Shown here: in pieces, positions 15,502-22,927 of the stretch
Numbering within the stretch: position 1 is the stretch's first letter
Layout: each line of letters begins with the position of its first letter
Source: JBOGFI01 sp050743365
GTDB lineage: Bacteria; Actinomycetota; Acidimicrobiia; IMCC26256; JACDBD01
Assembly: GCA_050743365.1 (NCBI GenBank)
Contig: JBOGFI010000252.1
Location: 1 to 35,646, forward strand
Length of the DNA: 35,646 nt
Direction: 5' to 3'
The notes under the pieces: generated by a model
The model's database searches: none
What the model saw: only the letters and a program-made list of their open reading frames with translations
What the model was told of the DNA's origin: nothing
Made by a program: the position numbers and the translations under genes

Positions 15502-16203
15502 TTACGGCTTGCGCACCTTCCAGATCTGCTCGGCGGGCCAGCGCCGGGCCCACTTGTAGCTGACGTAGTCGGTGTAGGTCGTCGTCGCTCCCTTCGGGGG
15601 CCGGAGCTCGACGAGGTCGTCGATCACGAGCCCATGGCGGCGGAAGAGGCGGATCCACTCGCCGTAGGGGATCTGGAAGTCGATCGTGCCCTCGCCGTCC
15701 CAGTCGAGGCGGCGCATCTCGAAGTAGCTCTGGTGCAGCTTCCGTGTGGTCTTGACACCGTCGTCGCACACGATCCGCAATGGCGTGCTGTGGCAGAAGG
15801 CGAGCAGCCCTCCGGGCCGCAGGAGGCGCGCCACCTCGGGGACGCTGCGCTCGGGATCGCAGAAGCTCATGGCACCGTGGTCGCAGAAGACGACGTCGAA
15901 CGACTCGGAGGCGAACGGCGCCGCCTCGCCGCTCGCCTGCACGAGCGCGACACCCCCACCGTGGGCGTGGCGCAGCTGCGCCGCGGACTGGTCGAGCCCG
16001 ACGACCCGCGCTCCATGGGCGGTGAGGGCGATCGCCCACTGGGCCGCGCCGCAGCCGAGCTCGAGCACGTCGCGCCCGGTCACGTCGCCGAGCACCCGAA
16101 GCTGCGCCTCCGGGACCCGCCATGCCCCCCACGCCAGGGGAGCGGCGGTGAGCCCGCCGCCGTGCGCGTCCTGGTAGTCGTCGGCGTCGGCGTCCCAGAA
16201 CAC
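15502..16203 (-). CDS. Class I SAM-dependent methyltransferase
   Basis: The 233-residue Rossmann-fold protein should transfer a methyl group from S-adenosylmethionine. Motif I is VLELGCGAAQW (about residues 46-56), followed by GARVVGLDQS (motif II), FDVVFCDHGAM (motif IV) and the LLRPGGLLAF loop. It matches the Methyltransf_11 type; the acceptor is unknown. The first usable start is GTG 16203, giving MFWDADADDYQ. The upstream in-frame codons read DYERHNR before any stop, the usual lead-in of such proteins, but contain no ATG, GTG or TTG. The true N-terminus may therefore use a rare codon or be shortened. It is divergent from the amidohydrolase at 16353. Confidence 0.85.
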   Translation of the reverse strand: MFWDADADDYQDAHGGGLTAAPLAWGAWRVPEAQLRVLGDVTGRDVLELGCGAAQWAIALTAHGARVVGLDQSAAQLRHAHGGGVALVQASGEAAPFASESFDVVFCDHGAMSFCDPERSVPEVARLLRPGGLLAFCHSTPLRIVCDDGVKTTRKLHQSYFEMRRLDWDGEGTIDFQIPYGEWIRLFRRHGLVIDDLVELRPPKGATTTYTDYVSYKWARRWPAEQIWKVRKP

Positions 16204-16247
16204 CCGGTTGTGCCGCTCGTAATCGCGCCCCCCGGGCGAAGGCTATT

Positions 16248-16281
16248 GCTGAACAAGGATTCAGTGTGCTGAACATAGGTT
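16248..16281. promoter_or_regulatory. Direct repeats GCTGAACA, 20 bp apart, in divergent promoter
   Basis: GCTGAACAAGGATT (16248) and GCTGAACATAGGTT (16268) are near-identical and in phase two helical turns apart. The stretch is clearly AT-richer than its surroundings and lies between divergent genes, so it may bind a regulator or include promoter elements. Confidence 0.4.
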
Positions 16282-16352
16282 GCACCCGGGCCGATGGGCG
16301 GGCTACCGTGAGCGGGTCCGGGGCCGGTCCGTGCCCGAGGGGGGTCGCCGCT

Positions 16353-17573
16353 ATGACCGTCACCGACTCGAAGCCCGAGCTGCAGTTCGTCGACGCCGAC
16401 GGCCACGTGCTCGAGCACCCGAGCAAGATGCTCGACTACGCGCCGCCCGACTACCGCGATCGCATCTGGCACGTCGAGACCGACGACCGGGGCCGCGAGT
16501 GGGTCGTCTGGGACGGCTCCCGCGACCCCGCCAACGTGTTCGCCCTCGCCGGCACCGGCGGCATGACCCCGGAGGAGCAGGCCCGGGCGGCGTCCGGGGA
16601 GCTCAGGTACACGGAGATCCGCCCGGGTGCCTTCGAGCCCGCGCCCCGGCTGGCAGACCTCGACACCGAACGCATCACGCAGACCGTCCTCTATCCCACA
16701 ACCCTCCTCGGCATCGCCGGTGTCCGAGACCTCGACGTGGCGGTGGCGCAGTGCCGGGCCTACAACGACTGGCTGTCCGATTTCTGCGGCGCGGACCCGA
16801 ACCGCCTGTTCGGCATCGCGGTGATCCCCCAGCAGGACGTGGATGCGGCGGCGGCGGAGATCCGGCGCGCCGCGGCGTTGCCCAATCTGGTGGGAACGTT
16901 CATCCGCCCCAACCCGGTGGTGGAGTGGAGGCACTTCCACGACCGCGTCTACGACCCGATGTGGAAGGCGGCGTCCGACGCCGGCTGGCCGATCGGGCTG
17001 CACCCGTTCCTCGCCGGCGACGTGCCGGGAGCGGTAGTCGGGCTCCGGCTCAACGAGATCCACTCGCCCGCGAGCGTGTTGCCGTACCAGAGCCGCATGA
17101 ACATCAGCAACATCTTCTACACGCAGGCGATCGGCAACCCGGTCGACATGCTGACGAGCCTGGCGTTCCTGCTCGCCGGGGGCGTGTGCGAGCGCTACCC
17201 CGACCTGAAGATCATCGTGCTCGAGACGAACGGGGGATGGATCACGCCCTGGATGGAGCGTCTCGACCACAACGCCAAGACGTTCTCCTGGGACGTTCCC
17301 GACTGCAAGCTCGCGCCGTCGGAGTACTTCCGCCGCCAGTGCTACATCAGCTTCGACGCCGACGAGGAGACCCTCGGGTTGGCGGCGGAGTCACCCTACG
17401 TCGGCGACGACCGCATCATCTGGGCCTCGGACTACCCGCATCCCGACGCCAAGTTCCCCGGCACGGTCGACGAGCTGATGAAGAACATCACCGGGCTCGA
17501 CGCCAGCGCGCAGCAGAACATCGCCTGGCGAAACGCCCAGCGCCTGTACGACCTACCCGACTTCGCCGGCTGA
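16353..17573 (+). CDS. Amidohydrolase-2 family protein (second paralogue)
   Basis: This is a 406-residue metal-dependent TIM-barrel hydrolase or decarboxylase of the ACMSD-like group. It has FVDADGHVLEHPSK (D16-x-H18), CRAYNDWLSDFCG, GLHPFLAG with the beta-5 His, and ASDYPHPDAKFPG with the beta-8 Asp. It belongs with the protein at 20788 to a DADGH subgroup, distinct from the SVDDHVVEP pair at 9189 and 17801. ATG at 16353 has a GAGGGGGG Shine-Dalgarno eight bases upstream. Its last 21 bp overlap the end of the convergent small membrane protein gene. It could act on ring-cleavage or side-chain intermediates; this is inferred only from neighbours. Confidence 0.9.
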   Translation: MTVTDSKPELQFVDADGHVLEHPSKMLDYAPPDYRDRIWHVETDDRGREWVVWDGSRDPANVFALAGTGGMTPEEQARAASGELRYTEIRPGAFEPAPRLADLDTERITQTVLYPTTLLGIAGVRDLDVAVAQCRAYNDWLSDFCGADPNRLFGIAVIPQQDVDAAAAEIRRAAALPNLVGTFIRPNPVVEWRHFHDRVYDPMWKAASDAGWPIGLHPFLAGDVPGAVVGLRLNEIHSPASVLPYQSRMNISNIFYTQAIGNPVDMLTSLAFLLAGGVCERYPDLKIIVLETNGGWITPWMERLDHNAKTFSWDVPDCKLAPSEYFRRQCYISFDADEETLGLAAESPYVGDDRIIWASDYPHPDAKFPGTVDELMKNITGLDASAQQNIAWRNAQRLYDLPDFAG

Positions 17574-17804
17574 CGCGCCGGGCAGGTCGCGACGGGCGAG
17601 CGCACGCGCTTCGGCTCGTCGTGTCCAGGGGGCCAGCGGTGCCCCGATCACCAGGGCCGCCAGCGCAACGGCCCACAGGGGCGCCCCGAGGAACAGCGCC
17701 ACCAACACGACCAGCAGGAAGACGATCGCGCTGTCGACCAGCCAGTGGACCACGAGCGGCCGCGGCGGGCGCGGCGCGAGCGGCTGATGCTCGGGCGACG
17801 TCAA
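17553..17804 (-). CDS. Small two-helix membrane protein
   Basis: An 83-residue protein with a short proline-rich N-terminus and two hydrophobic segments, LVDSAIVFLLVVLVALFLG and LWAVALAALVIGAPLA, followed by a positively charged tail (WTRRAEARALARRDLP). The inner side is probably the tail. The proposed start is TTG at 17804, whose last bases form the stop of the amidohydrolase upstream (TTGA), suggesting coupled translation. I do not recognise a function. Its 3' end overlaps the convergent gene by 21 bp. The start is less certain than the frame; a GTG about 50 bp further in is an alternative. Confidence 0.6.
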   Translation of the reverse strand: MTSPEHQPLAPRPPRPLVVHWLVDSAIVFLLVVLVALFLGAPLWAVALAALVIGAPLAPWTRRAEARALARRDLPGASAGEVG

Positions 17805-19087
17805 GCGGTGGGGGTCAGGTCCGTGATCTTGACCGGGCCGCCTTCGCGCTCCTCTCTCGGGTGGCGGGCGGTCGACCGCACCGACGTGTCGACGCCGATC
17901 GCCTCCGCCCGCAGGGCCCGCACCGTGCATCGCTCGCGCGGCCGGTGCGTGAACGGGTCGTACGAGAAGTGCTCCATCGCGTTGAGGTGCGTGATCTTGT
18001 CGATCTCCCCGTCGGTGAGGTCGCTTCCCTCGAACTCGTCCATCAGCCGCTCCGGCGCGCGGGGCCACGTGGTGTCGGAGTGCGGGTAGTCGATCTCGAC
18101 GGTGATCCGGTCGACGCCGATCTCCCGGGCCAGCCGCACGCCCACGGCGTCGGAGATGTAGCAGAGCACCACGTGCTCGAGGAACACCTCGCTCGGCATC
18201 TTCGATCCGAAGTCAGCGCCGGTCCACGCCTTGTGCACCCGGTAGCTGTGGTCGAGGCGCTCGAGGAAGTAGGGCACCCAGCCGATGCCGCCCTCGGAGA
18301 GCGCCACGGTCACGTCGGGGAACTTCTTGAACACCGGCGAGTGGATGAGGTCGGCCGCCGCCTGCACGATGTTCATCGGCTGGAGCACGATCATCACGTC
18401 GATCGGCGCGTCGGCGGCGGTCGTGACGAGCTTCGACGACGAGCCGATGTGCATGCAGACGATCGTCCCCTCGTCCGAGCAGGCCTTCCAGAACGGGTCC
18501 CAGTGGTCGGAGTGCAGGCTGGGCAGCCCCAGTGGCTCGGGGTTCTCGGGGAACGTCACCGCATGGCACCCCTTCTCGGCGACCCGGTGAATCTCGGCCG
18601 CCATCGTCTCCGGGTCCCAGATCGTGGGAACCGACAGCGGGATGAAGCGGCCCGGGAAGGTGCCGCACCACTCGTCGATGTGCCAGTCGTTGTAGGCCCG
18701 GGCCAGGGCGAGTGCCGCCTCCTTGTCCTGGAGCGCGGCGAACAGGCGGCCGGCGAAGCCGGGGAGCGACGGGAAGCAGAGCGAGCCGAGCACGCCGTTG
18801 GCGTTCATGTCGAGCACGCGCTTCTCGATGTCGAAGCAGCCCTCCCGGAGCTCCTCGAACGAGGTGGGGTCGATCCCGTACTCCTCGGGAGGCCGGCCGG
18901 CGACGGCGTTGAGCCCGATGTTGGGCACCTCGAACTCGAGGAACTGCCACACGTCGGCGCCGTCGTCCTTGCGCACGATGTGGGGCGCGATGTCCCTGTA
19001 CTCGGCCGAGAGGTGGCGCTCGAACAGGTCGGGGGGCTCGACCACGTGGTCGTCGACGCTGACGAGGACCATGTCGTCCGTCTGCAT
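17801..19087 (-). CDS. Amidohydrolase-2 family protein (third paralogue)
   Basis: This 428-residue homologue of the protein at 9189 has VSVDDHVVEPPDLFERHL (D12-x-H14), ARAYNDWHIDEWCG, MHIGSSSKL (beta-5 His) and EIDYPHSDTTWP (beta-8 Asp). It carries a longer polar C-terminal tail of about 40 residues that the 9189 protein lacks. A metal-dependent hydrolase or decarboxylase role is expected. ATG at 19087 is preceded by TAGCCT six bases upstream and has no Shine-Dalgarno, so it appears leaderless. The next gene upstream (19097-20791) ends only 9 bp away, so this promoter lies inside that gene's end. A small membrane protein is coupled downstream. Confidence 0.9.
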   Translation of the reverse strand: MQTDDMVLVSVDDHVVEPPDLFERHLSAEYRDIAPHIVRKDDGADVWQFLEFEVPNIGLNAVAGRPPEEYGIDPTSFEELREGCFDIEKRVLDMNANGVLGSLCFPSLPGFAGRLFAALQDKEAALALARAYNDWHIDEWCGTFPGRFIPLSVPTIWDPETMAAEIHRVAEKGCHAVTFPENPEPLGLPSLHSDHWDPFWKACSDEGTIVCMHIGSSSKLVTTAADAPIDVMIVLQPMNIVQAAADLIHSPVFKKFPDVTVALSEGGIGWVPYFLERLDHSYRVHKAWTGADFGSKMPSEVFLEHVVLCYISDAVGVRLAREIGVDRITVEIDYPHSDTTWPRAPERLMDEFEGSDLTDGEIDKITHLNAMEHFSYDPFTHRPRERCTVRALRAEAIGVDTSVRSTARHPREEREGGPVKITDLTPTA

Positions 19088-19093
19088 AGAGCC

Positions 19094-19099
19094 AGGCTA
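19094..19099 (-). promoter_or_regulatory. Putative -10 box (TAGCCT) of a leaderless promoter
   Basis: Read on the minus strand, TAGCCT ends 6 nt before the ATG at 19087. It overlaps the very end of the upstream gene, indicating an internal operon promoter. Confidence 0.5.
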
Positions 19100-20791
19100 C
19101 CCCTGGCCCCGAATGATGCGACCGGGGCGGGCGCCGGTCCACTTGCCCCAGTCGAGCAGCACCTCGCCGTTGACGACGGTGGCGACGTAGCCGCGGGCGT
19201 CGACCACGTACCGGCCGCTGCCCGCGGGGAAGTCGCGCACGAAGCGGGTCGCGCCGACCCCGAGCTCGGCGGGGTCGAGCACGCACAGGTCGGCGGCGGC
19301 GCCCGGCCGGATCACGCCCCGGTCGGGGATGCCGTGCACCTGGGCCGGGATCATCGTCAGCTTCGACACCGCCTGCTCGAACGTCAGCACCTGGGGCGTC
19401 CACTCGGTGAGGAGCCGGGTGGTGAAGTCGGCGCCGCAGAACGACAGCAGGTGGGCGCCGCCGTCGGAGCTGCCCGCCATGACGAGCGGGTTCCGGATCA
19501 TCTCCTCGGTGGCGGCCAGGCGCTTGCGGTCGGGCGGGGCCGCCAGCACGAACTGGGTTCGCAGGTCCTCGGCCAGCGAGAGGTCGAGGAAGGCGTCGAG
19601 CGGGTCGGTGCCCCAACGCTGCGCCACCTCGGCGACCGTCCGGTCGACCAGCTCCTCGTGCTCCGGCCGGTGCACGGTCTCGACCCGCAGCACCTCCCAC
19701 ACGAACACGAACGACCGACCCTCGGGGTCGGCGAGCTCGCGGCGCATCTGCTCGCGCACCGCGGGGTCGCGCAGCCGGTCCTCGCGCTGCGGGGGCGGCA
19801 GCGTGAGCGAGGACCGGAAGCTCTCCATCTCGTCAAACAGGAAGGTGCTGTCGAGCGAGAAGTGGGCGCCCTGCCGGTTGGTCGCGAACATCGGGTAGAC
19901 GCGCTCGCCCGCATCGCGGGCCTCCTCGGCGAACTCGAGGCTGCGCCTCCACCCGTCGGGTGCGTGGGGCAGACGGGTCAGCGTGTTGAGGTTGACCGGC
20001 CGGCCGGACACGCGCGCCATGTCGTGGATGAGCGCGCGGTCCGCCTCGCTGTAGCCCTCGAGGAACGTCCGGGGGATGAACTCGATCGCGCCGTGGTCGA
20101 ACTCGGCCAGGACCGACGCCAGCGCCACGATCTCCTCGGGCGACGCGTGGTTGGACGGGACGCCCCGCCCGTCGTGGGCGACGTGCAGGTCGAGCTGCGA
20201 CGACGTGAACCCGACCGCGCCCTCGCGGAACGCCTGCCGCACGAGGTCCTGCATGGCGGCGACCTCGTCGTCGGTGGCCTCCCGCTCGGAGGCTTCGTCG
20301 CCCATCACGTGACGGCGCACCGCGCAGTGGCCGACGTTGGCCCCGACGTTGACGCCGGTCGCGCCCTCGAGGCCGCCGAGGAAGTCGGCGAACGTTCCGC
20401 CGCGGAAGGTGACGCCTTTCGACAGGGCGTCGGCCGACATGCCCTCGACCCGGCTCAGCATGTGCACGAGCCAGTCGACGTCGTCGCGCCTCGCCGGCGC
20501 GAGCGTGAAGCCGCAGTTGCCGGTGAGCAGGGTGGTCACCCCGTGCCACGACGCCGGCGAAGCGGTCGGGTCCCAGTGGAGCTGGGCGTCGTAGTGGGTG
20601 TGAATGTCGATGAAGCCGGGCGTGACGACGCGCCCGTCGGCGTCGATCGTCTCGGCGGCTGCGCCCTCCACCCGCCCCACGTTCACGATGCGCCCGTGGC
20701 GCACCGCGACGTCGGCGGTGAAGCCGGGCAGGCCGGTGCCGTCGACGACCCGGCCGCCCTTGACGACGAGATCGAGACCGGGCCCGCTCAT
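19097..20791 (-). CDS. N-acyl-D-amino-acid deacylase-like amidohydrolase
   Basis: The 564-residue protein belongs to the amidohydrolase-3/D-aminoacylase family, zinc enzymes that hydrolyse N-acyl-amino acids or related cyclic amides. It starts MSGPGLDLVVKGGRVVDGTG (beta-sandwich) and has the metal site GFIDIHTHYDAQLHWDP near residue 60. This is followed by GNCGFTLAPA and MAGSSDGGAHLLSF, and the C-terminal sandwich VLDPAELGVG ends with GEVLLDWGKWTGARPGR. Its ATG at 20791 overlaps the preceding stop as ATGA, so it is coupled to the amidohydrolase upstream. Many actinobacterial members are annotated as deacylases without a tested substrate, and the same caution applies here. Confidence 0.9.
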   Translation of the reverse strand: MSGPGLDLVVKGGRVVDGTGLPGFTADVAVRHGRIVNVGRVEGAAAETIDADGRVVTPGFIDIHTHYDAQLHWDPTASPASWHGVTTLLTGNCGFTLAPARRDDVDWLVHMLSRVEGMSADALSKGVTFRGGTFADFLGGLEGATGVNVGANVGHCAVRRHVMGDEASEREATDDEVAAMQDLVRQAFREGAVGFTSSQLDLHVAHDGRGVPSNHASPEEIVALASVLAEFDHGAIEFIPRTFLEGYSEADRALIHDMARVSGRPVNLNTLTRLPHAPDGWRRSLEFAEEARDAGERVYPMFATNRQGAHFSLDSTFLFDEMESFRSSLTLPPPQREDRLRDPAVREQMRRELADPEGRSFVFVWEVLRVETVHRPEHEELVDRTVAEVAQRWGTDPLDAFLDLSLAEDLRTQFVLAAPPDRKRLAATEEMIRNPLVMAGSSDGGAHLLSFCGADFTTRLLTEWTPQVLTFEQAVSKLTMIPAQVHGIPDRGVIRPGAAADLCVLDPAELGVGATRFVRDFPAGSGRYVVDARGYVATVVNGEVLLDWGKWTGARPGRIIRGQG

Positions 20792-21918
20792 GCGCGCCTG
20801 GGCGCCGGGATCCCGTACATCGTGAGCGCGTTGAGGCCGAACAGGCCGGCGCGCGCCTCGGGGTCGAGGTCGCGGTTGCGCTCGCGCAGCTCGTCGACGA
20901 CACCCGGGTACTTGGCGTCGCTGTGCGGGAAGTCGGACGCCCACACGAACCGGTCGGCCCCGGTGAGCGGGCCGAGCACACCGGGGGTTCGCTCGCCCGG
21001 GTCGAAGCTGATCCAGCACTGCCGGCGGAAGTAGCCCGACGGTTCGATCGACAACGGCGGCGTCGCCCAGCCGTAGCTCTCGTGGAACTCGTCGAGCCGG
21101 TCCATCCAGTGCGCGATCCATCCGCCGCCGCACTCGAGCACGATGACCCCCAGGCCCGGGTGCCGTTCGAGCACGCCGCCGTACACGAGGTTCGACAGCG
21201 TCATCTGCTGGTCGAACTGGAGGATCAGCGCGTGGTGGGTGCCGGGGGCCATCAGCTCCCGCAGCGCGCGCGACGCGCCCGGCATGTCGGCGAGCCCGGC
21301 GGGGTGGAAGGCGAGCGGCAGGCCGGTCTCCTCGAGCGCCTCGTAGACCGGCTCGTAACACCAGTGGTGGAGCGGCAGATCGTTGTAGGGGTTCGGCCGG
21401 GCGAAGCCCGCGACGAGCCCCATGCCGGCGATCCGGCGCGCCTCCTCGGCCGCCCCCGCCGGGTCCTGGAGCGGAAGGGCGCCGACCCCGGCGAGGCGGT
21501 CCGGGGAGGCGGCGGCGAACTCGGCGATCCAATCGTTGTAGACGCGGCAGCTGGCGACCGCGAGCTCCGGGTCCTGGATGGCGCCGAGCTTGAGGCCGAG
21601 GCCCGGATAGAGGACGGCGAGGTCGATCCCCTCGGTGTCGAGCACCTTCACCCGCTCGTGGGGGTCGAAGCCGCCCGGGTTGAGCTCCTGGTAGTGACGG
21701 CCCCTGCCGAAGTCGTCGAACGACTCACCGGCGTTGCCCAACCCGACCAGGCCGCGGTCGGTGGCCTTACGGTCCTCGACCCAGCACTCGTCGTACCCGG
21801 TGGCGGCGTTCCAGCGCAGCCGGATACCCCTGTCCTGCAAGTGCTGGGGAAGATGGCGTTCCCACAGGTCGGCGGGCTCGCAGACGTGGCCGTCGGCGTC
21901 GACGACGATCTCGCTCAG
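20788..21918 (-). CDS. Amidohydrolase-2 family protein (fourth paralogue), probable CTG start
   Basis: The 376-residue amidohydrolase-2 protein begins (M)SEIVVDADGHVCEPADLWER, with the D9-x-H11 metal pair. It has CRVYNDWIAEFAA, AFHPAGLAD (beta-5 His) and ASDFPHSDAKYPG (beta-8 Asp), and is most like the protein at 16353. Homology begins immediately at a CTG codon (21918-21916) preceded by an ideal AGGAGG five bases away. No ATG, GTG or TTG lies nearby in frame. The next upstream ATG, at 21999, has no ribosome site and would add 27 low-complexity residues. I therefore favour the CTG start. Its stop overlaps the next gene by ATGA. Confidence 0.85.
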   Translation of the reverse strand: MSEIVVDADGHVCEPADLWERHLPQHLQDRGIRLRWNAATGYDECWVEDRKATDRGLVGLGNAGESFDDFGRGRHYQELNPGGFDPHERVKVLDTEGIDLAVLYPGLGLKLGAIQDPELAVASCRVYNDWIAEFAAASPDRLAGVGALPLQDPAGAAEEARRIAGMGLVAGFARPNPYNDLPLHHWCYEPVYEALEETGLPLAFHPAGLADMPGASRALRELMAPGTHHALILQFDQQMTLSNLVYGGVLERHPGLGVIVLECGGGWIAHWMDRLDEFHESYGWATPPLSIEPSGYFRRQCWISFDPGERTPGVLGPLTGADRFVWASDFPHSDAKYPGVVDELRERNRDLDPEARAGLFGLNALTMYGIPAPRRA

Positions 21919-22052
21919 GGCGTCCTCCTGGGCTCCTGGCCTCCTGGCCTCGAGCGCGGCCTCCAACCCCCCCTCCAGGGTCCGGCAACCGGCTGCCATC
22001 GTCAACGCCGGGCTACTTATCGGACCCCAGCTACCGTGGTCGGAGGACGGCC

Positions 22053-22883
22053 ATGACGAAATCATCCCACACCGTGCGCGCGTACCGGTCCGACTGGGCT
22101 GATTTCGCCCGGTGGTGCGTGGCCCGGGGCGACCCGGCGCTCCCCGCCCCGGTCCAAGCGGTCCTCGACTACGTCGCCGAGCTGGCGGCCACCCGGAAGG
22201 CGTCCACCGTCGAGCGCCGTCTGGCCGCCATTAGCGAGGCCCACCGGGAGGCGGGCCTCGACACCCCCACCGACGATCCTCGGGTCCGGATCGAGGTCAC
22301 CCGCGTCCGCTGGCAGAAGCGCAAGGCGCAGAGCCGCACCGTTCCGCTCGAGGTGCGAGAGCTGCGGGAGATGGTGAGGAGCCTCCCCGCGGGCCTGGTC
22401 GGCGCACGCGATCACGCGCTGCTGCTCGTCGGGTACGGCGCGGGCCTGCGGCCGTCCGAGCTGGTGGCGCTGGACGTCTCCGATCTGGTCGTCGTCGAGG
22501 CGGGTCTCTCGGTCGCGCTGATGCGGGGCCGGGTCGTCATCCCGTACGGCTCGTCCGGCCAGCTGTGCGCGGTGCGGGCGTGGCAGGCGTGGGAGGCGGC
22601 GGCCGGCCTGACGGGCGGGCCCGCCTTCCGCGCCGTCGACCGGTACGACCGCCTCGGTGTCAACCGGCTGGGCGTGAAGTCGATCACCCGCATCGTGCGG
22701 CGGGCGGCGGAGCGGGCGGGGCTGAACGAGCAGCGCTACTCGGCGCTGTCGCTGCGCCTGGGCATGGTGTCGGCCGCCACCGAAGTCGGGGCGCCCGACC
22801 GGGGGATCATGGCGCAGACCGGCCACCGGAGCCGGCCCCTCGTCCGCCGGTACATGCGCGAGGCGCGCGACCCGCGAGCTTAA
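22053..22883 (+). CDS. Tyrosine recombinase/integrase homologue lacking catalytic residues
   Basis: The 276-residue protein has the phage-integrase fold. An N-terminal SAM-like core-binding domain (SSHTVRAYRSDWADFARWC) is followed by a catalytic domain from about residue 97. The first Arg is present (GAGLRPSELVAL, R133), as are H258 in QTGHRS and Y267 in VRRYM. However, the beta-hairpin that normally carries the catalytic Lys is shortened to LSVALMRGRVVIPYGSS, with no Lys, and the HxxR box reads LSLR (L232, R235), losing its His. Strand transfer should be impaired. ATG 22053 has GGAGGA five bases upstream. It is a lone chromosomal gene without excisionase, phage genes or visible att repeats. 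It may be a decaying integrase or a DNA-binding protein derived from one. Confidence 0.88.
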   Translation: MTKSSHTVRAYRSDWADFARWCVARGDPALPAPVQAVLDYVAELAATRKASTVERRLAAISEAHREAGLDTPTDDPRVRIEVTRVRWQKRKAQSRTVPLEVRELREMVRSLPAGLVGARDHALLLVGYGAGLRPSELVALDVSDLVVVEAGLSVALMRGRVVIPYGSSGQLCAVRAWQAWEAAAGLTGGPAFRAVDRYDRLGVNRLGVKSITRIVRRAAERAGLNEQRYSALSLRLGMVSAATEVGAPDRGIMAQTGHRSRPLVRRYMREARDPRA

Positions 22884-22911
22884 GGCAAGCGGCCGCGCCG
22901 CAGGTTGCGAC

Positions 22912-22927
22912 GCGTGCCTACGCACGC
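22912..22927. terminator. Small hairpin between convergent integrase and TetR genes
   Basis: GCGTGC and GCACGC form a 6-bp stem around CTAC and include the TetR stop codon. No T-tract is present, so termination is only a suggestion. Confidence 0.35.

Noticed and set aside
16280..21034. A plus-strand open frame of more than 1500 codons opposite the amidohydrolase genes
   Set aside because: Its sequence is low-complexity Arg/Gly/Val/Pro without domains, and the opposite strand carries clear amidohydrolase families. Long antisense frames are expected at this GC content.
22053..22883. Integrase as evidence of a prophage or genomic island boundary
   Set aside because: No phage, excisionase, transposase, tRNA or direct att repeats are nearby, and base composition and codon use match the neighbours.
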